Assembly (NCBI GenBank): GCA_050247235.1
Contig: JBFWUN010000020.1
Coordinates: 7,065 to 71,064 of the forward strand
Direction: 5' to 3'
Length of the DNA: 64,000 nt
DNA from: CAIKBL01 sp050247235
GTDB lineage: Bacteria > Pseudomonadota > Gammaproteobacteria > Ga0077536
Positions 61,852-64,000 of this stretch are shown here, piece by piece (within the stretch, counting starts at the first letter, position 1; every line of letters begins with the position of its first letter). A program made the translations under genes and the position numbers. Under the pieces are notes generated by a model, which was given only the letters and a program-made list of their open reading frames with translations, ran no database searches and had not been told where the DNA came from.

Positions 61852-62769
61852 GTGCGCGTCCGCTTCGAGACCGAGGTCACGGTGTCGAACGATGGTGAGC
61901 AGGCACCGGACCTGCTGGCGCGCGCCTGCAACCTGTCCAAGTCGCGCGTCAAGGACGCGATGCAGAAAGGGGCCGTGTGGCGCGTGCAGGGCGCTCGCAA
62001 ACCCCAGCGACTGCGCCGTGCAGTGACACTGCTCGCACGAGGAGATCGGCTGCAGTTGTTCTACGACAGCGAAATCCTGGACCGCGTGCCGCCGCTTCCC
62101 GAACTCGTGGCCGATCGTCGCCGGTACAGCGTCTGGGACAAACCTGCCGGGCTCCTGGTGGAAGGCTCGCGCTACGGCGACCACGCCACGCTGCTGTGCC
62201 AGGTCGAATCCCGTTTCACGCCGTCGCGCCGCACCTGGCTCGTCCACCGGCTCGATCTCGAAGCCAGCGGACTCATCGTGCTTGCGCACACGCCGCAGGC
62301 GGCCGCCCGTCTGTCCGCGCTGTTCCGCGAACGCACCATCGACAAGCGCTATCTCATCGAAGTCGCGGGGGTGCCCGGTCCGCCGGGTTCCACGGGACGC
62401 CTGGAAGCCGCGCTCGACGGCCGCGCGGCGGTGACCGACTACCGCGTCATCACCACCGACACCGCCGGCCGCGTCGCGCGCGTGGAAGTCACGATGCGCA
62501 GCGGACGGTATCATCAGATCCGCCGCCACTTCGCGCTGGCCGGTCATCCCGTGCTGGGTGATCCGAAGTACGGTGGCAGGGGCGCGGCCGCTCCCGCGGG
62601 TATGCGTCTCGCCGCAACGCTGATCGCCTTCGAGGATCCGTGGACACACGCCGAATCGCGCTTCTCGATTGACGCACGCGTCCGCGCGGCCTGGGGGTGG
62701 CCGGACGCGGACGAGATCAGCGCCCCGCCTCCGCCGCCAGGAAATTCCGCCAGCCCGCGTACGCGGTGA
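61852..62769 (+). CDS. RluA-family 23S rRNA/tRNA pseudouridine synthase
   Basis: Encodes 305 aa. An N-terminal S4 RNA-binding domain (LLARACNLSKSRVKDAMQKGAV) is followed by the RluA catalytic domain: VWDKPAGLLVEG, the catalytic Asp in HRLDLEASGLIVLA, KRYLIEVAG and GRYHQIRRHFALAGHPVLGD. It isomerises uridine in structured RNA; the exact site is unknown. It starts at GTG 61852. Its 3' end overlaps the convergent amidase gene by 53 bases. Confidence 0.9.
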   Translation: MRVRFETEVTVSNDGEQAPDLLARACNLSKSRVKDAMQKGAVWRVQGARKPQRLRRAVTLLARGDRLQLFYDSEILDRVPPLPELVADRRRYSVWDKPAGLLVEGSRYGDHATLLCQVESRFTPSRRTWLVHRLDLEASGLIVLAHTPQAAARLSALFRERTIDKRYLIEVAGVPGPPGSTGRLEAALDGRAAVTDYRVITTDTAGRVARVEVTMRSGRYHQIRRHFALAGHPVLGDPKYGGRGAAAPAGMRLAATLIAFEDPWTHAESRFSIDARVRAAWGWPDADEISAPPPPPGNSASPRTR

Positions 62770-64000
62770 TGTCGCGCGCGCCGCGCGTAGCCCGCACCTC
62801 GCACAGGAATCCCGCACTGCTGGTTCCGTCCTCGAGCATCACGCGACCGATCGACAGCGGCGCCGGGACGCGCGCAACGAAGTCACCGAAGGCGCGCGGC
62901 GGCATGCCCCATTCTTCCACCTCGATCGCCGCGCCCGGTTCTTCGCACAGCAGTCCGGGACGCGCCGGCGGCCCACCGGGAAGCGCGTACAGCCGGTACG
63001 CCCGGGCGGTGCGGAGTGCGCGCAGGAAACGTCCACCGCGGGCGGTCAGTTCGGCATTGAGCGGGAGACCCCGCATGTGTGCCCCGCAGACGACGACGCG
63101 CGTGAGGTGTTCGGCATGCAGCGCGGCCGGCGCCTCCCACGGTTCGCCCAGGTAGCGCGCCGCGGTTTCGAGCAGCCGAAGATCGCGGAACGCCGGTGCG
63201 AACAGCGTGACGCCGAGCGGCACGCCGTCCGGCGTGCGTCCCATCGGGACCGCAACGGCCGCGTAATCGAGCAGGTTCATGAAATTCGTGTAATGCCCCA
63301 GGTTGCTGTTCAGCTGCACGGGCTCGGCCGTGACTTCCGCGAGGGTGTAGGCCCGCCCGATCGTGGGGGTGAGCACGCAGTCGACGGTTGCCAGGATGCT
63401 ATCCGTGACCCGTCTGATCTCCGCCAGCCGCCGCATCGCTGTGTAGACGTCCGCAGCACTGCGTTCGACTCCACCCGCGATGATCGCGCGCGTGACCGGG
63501 TGCAGTGCCTCCGGCCTGGTATCGAACAACGCACGGATCGCGACGTAACGTTCGGCGACCCAGGGTCCTTCGTACAGCAGGCGGGCGGCTTCGATGAACG
63601 GAGCAAAGTCCACGTGCACCGGGATCCCGCCGATCGCGATCATCCGCGCGACGGCGTCCGCGAACAGCCCGGGTGCGGCAGCGTCCCCGAAGAATTCCAA
63701 TGCGTCAGGCACGCCGAAGCGGAAGGCCCCCTGCGGCCCGGCAAACAGCTCGCCGGCGCGCGCGAACGGGTCTTCCGCATCGAAGTCCGCCACGTGCCCG
63801 AATACCGCGGCCGCATCCGCGACCGAGTGCGCGAAAATCGACACGCAGTCCAGGGACTGGCAAGCCGGCACCACGCCGCGCAGGCTGAGCAGGCCGCGCG
63901 TCGGCTTCAATCCCACCAGCGCGTTCAGGGCGGCGGGCACCCGCCCGGAGCCCGCGGTGTCGGTCCCGAGCGCGAAACTCGCGAGCCCCCGCGCGCACGC
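62717..64000 (-). CDS. Amidase/allophanate hydrolase-like protein (partial, runs off right edge)
   Basis: The 428-codon open frame has no start in the window and continues beyond 64000, so the N-terminus, including the catalytic Lys, is missing. FALGTDTAGSGRVPAALN is the amidase-signature block containing the second catalytic Ser, and GLKPTRGLLSLRGVVPACQS follows. The extra C-terminal domain from about residue 300, rich in Ala/Arg with VCGAHMRGLPLNAEL and EEWGMPPRAFGDFV, matches allophanate hydrolase AtzF. That points to urea-amidolyase-type release of ammonia and CO2. A urea carboxylase partner would be upstream, outside the window. Confidence 0.85.
   Translation of the reverse strand, partial: ACARGLASFALGTDTAGSGRVPAALNALVGLKPTRGLLSLRGVVPACQSLDCVSIFAHSVADAAAVFGHVADFDAEDPFARAGELFAGPQGAFRFGVPDALEFFGDAAAPGLFADAVARMIAIGGIPVHVDFAPFIEAARLLYEGPWVAERYVAIRALFDTRPEALHPVTRAIIAGGVERSAADVYTAMRRLAEIRRVTDSILATVDCVLTPTIGRAYTLAEVTAEPVQLNSNLGHYTNFMNLLDYAAVAVPMGRTPDGVPLGVTLFAPAFRDLRLLETAARYLGEPWEAPAALHAEHLTRVVVCGAHMRGLPLNAELTARGGRFLRALRTARAYRLYALPGGPPARPGLLCEEPGAAIEVEEWGMPPRAFGDFVARVPAPLSIGRVMLEDGTSSAGFLCEVRATRGARDITAYAGWRNFLAAEAGR

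Overview
The window looks like a chromosomal stretch from a high-GC, Gram-negative, catabolically versatile bacterium, most likely a proteobacterium. Supporting signs are an EttA-type ABC-F ATPase, TesB, PobA/PcaHGB, a beta-barrel outer-membrane protein, a periplasmic cyclophilin and a periplasmic PQQ dehydrogenase. Genes are packed tightly. No gap without a gene exceeds 300 bases; the largest is about 240 bases, at 26024-26261 between pcaH and a GST gene, and I see nothing definite in it. I see no tRNA, rRNA, CRISPR array, IS element or phage gene. The last gene (amidase/allophanate-hydrolase type) runs off the right edge.

Layout. 71-3014 (-): a small catabolic operon (FAH-type hydrolase, alpha/beta hydrolase, amidohydrolase). 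3137-5173 (+): MoxR AAA+ ATPase and VWA protein of CoxD/CoxE type. 5266-8677: cyclophilin, PQQ dehydrogenase and an acetamidase/formamidase. 8650-11403: a TetR regulator divergent from a three-gene operon (diiron ferritin-like oxygenase, SCP2-like small protein, 2[4Fe-4S] ferredoxin) with a palindromic operator between them. 11432-15209 (-): molybdenum hydroxylase IorAB plus a NicX-like ring-cleavage dioxygenase. 15310-22302 (-): TetR, fused isobutyryl-CoA mutase IcmF, cobalamin-binding protein, DUF1289, enoyl-CoA hydratase, MDR oxidoreductase. 22308-26023 (-): pcaH-pcaG-pcaB-pobA, converting 4-hydroxybenzoate through protocatechuate to carboxymuconolactone.

26262-33493: GST, a SelW-like selenoprotein gene with an in-frame UGA in a CxxU motif (26892-27110, -), CinA, MOSC protein, LLM oxidoreductase, a second acetamidase/formamidase coupled to a cation-efflux transporter, rhodanese and cupin. 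33626-35422 (-): a Ser/Thr kinase-HDOD fusion. 35594-39920 (-): a six-gene operon (MaoC, CitE-like, haloalkane dehalogenase, FlK-like thioesterase, PanB, TesB). 40029-46076: a ceramidase-like membrane protein, then an operon of HMG-CoA-synthase-like/DUF35 fusion, thiolase, acyl-CoA dehydrogenase and malonyl-CoA-synthetase-like ligase. 46248-53046 (+): EttA, SLC13/RCK permease, HerA-like ATPase, a small unknown protein, beta-barrel protein. 53178-56589 (+): Zn alcohol dehydrogenase, FHA-nucleotide cyclase, FAD monooxygenase. 56615-64000: MFS transporter, PilZ, LLM oxidoreductase, acyl-CoA dehydrogenase, small unknown protein, RluA-type pseudouridine synthase, partial amidase.

The overall theme is breakdown of aromatic, N-heterocyclic, branched-chain and possibly halogenated acids through CoA intermediates, with local TetR control. 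Fourteen adjacent gene pairs overlap start and stop codons (ATGA, GTGA or TGATG), so translational coupling is the normal operon style here. The most unusual items are the UGA-containing SelW gene, the diiron/SCP2-like/ferredoxin operon, the dehalogenase/FlK/PanB operon and the kinase-HDOD fusion.
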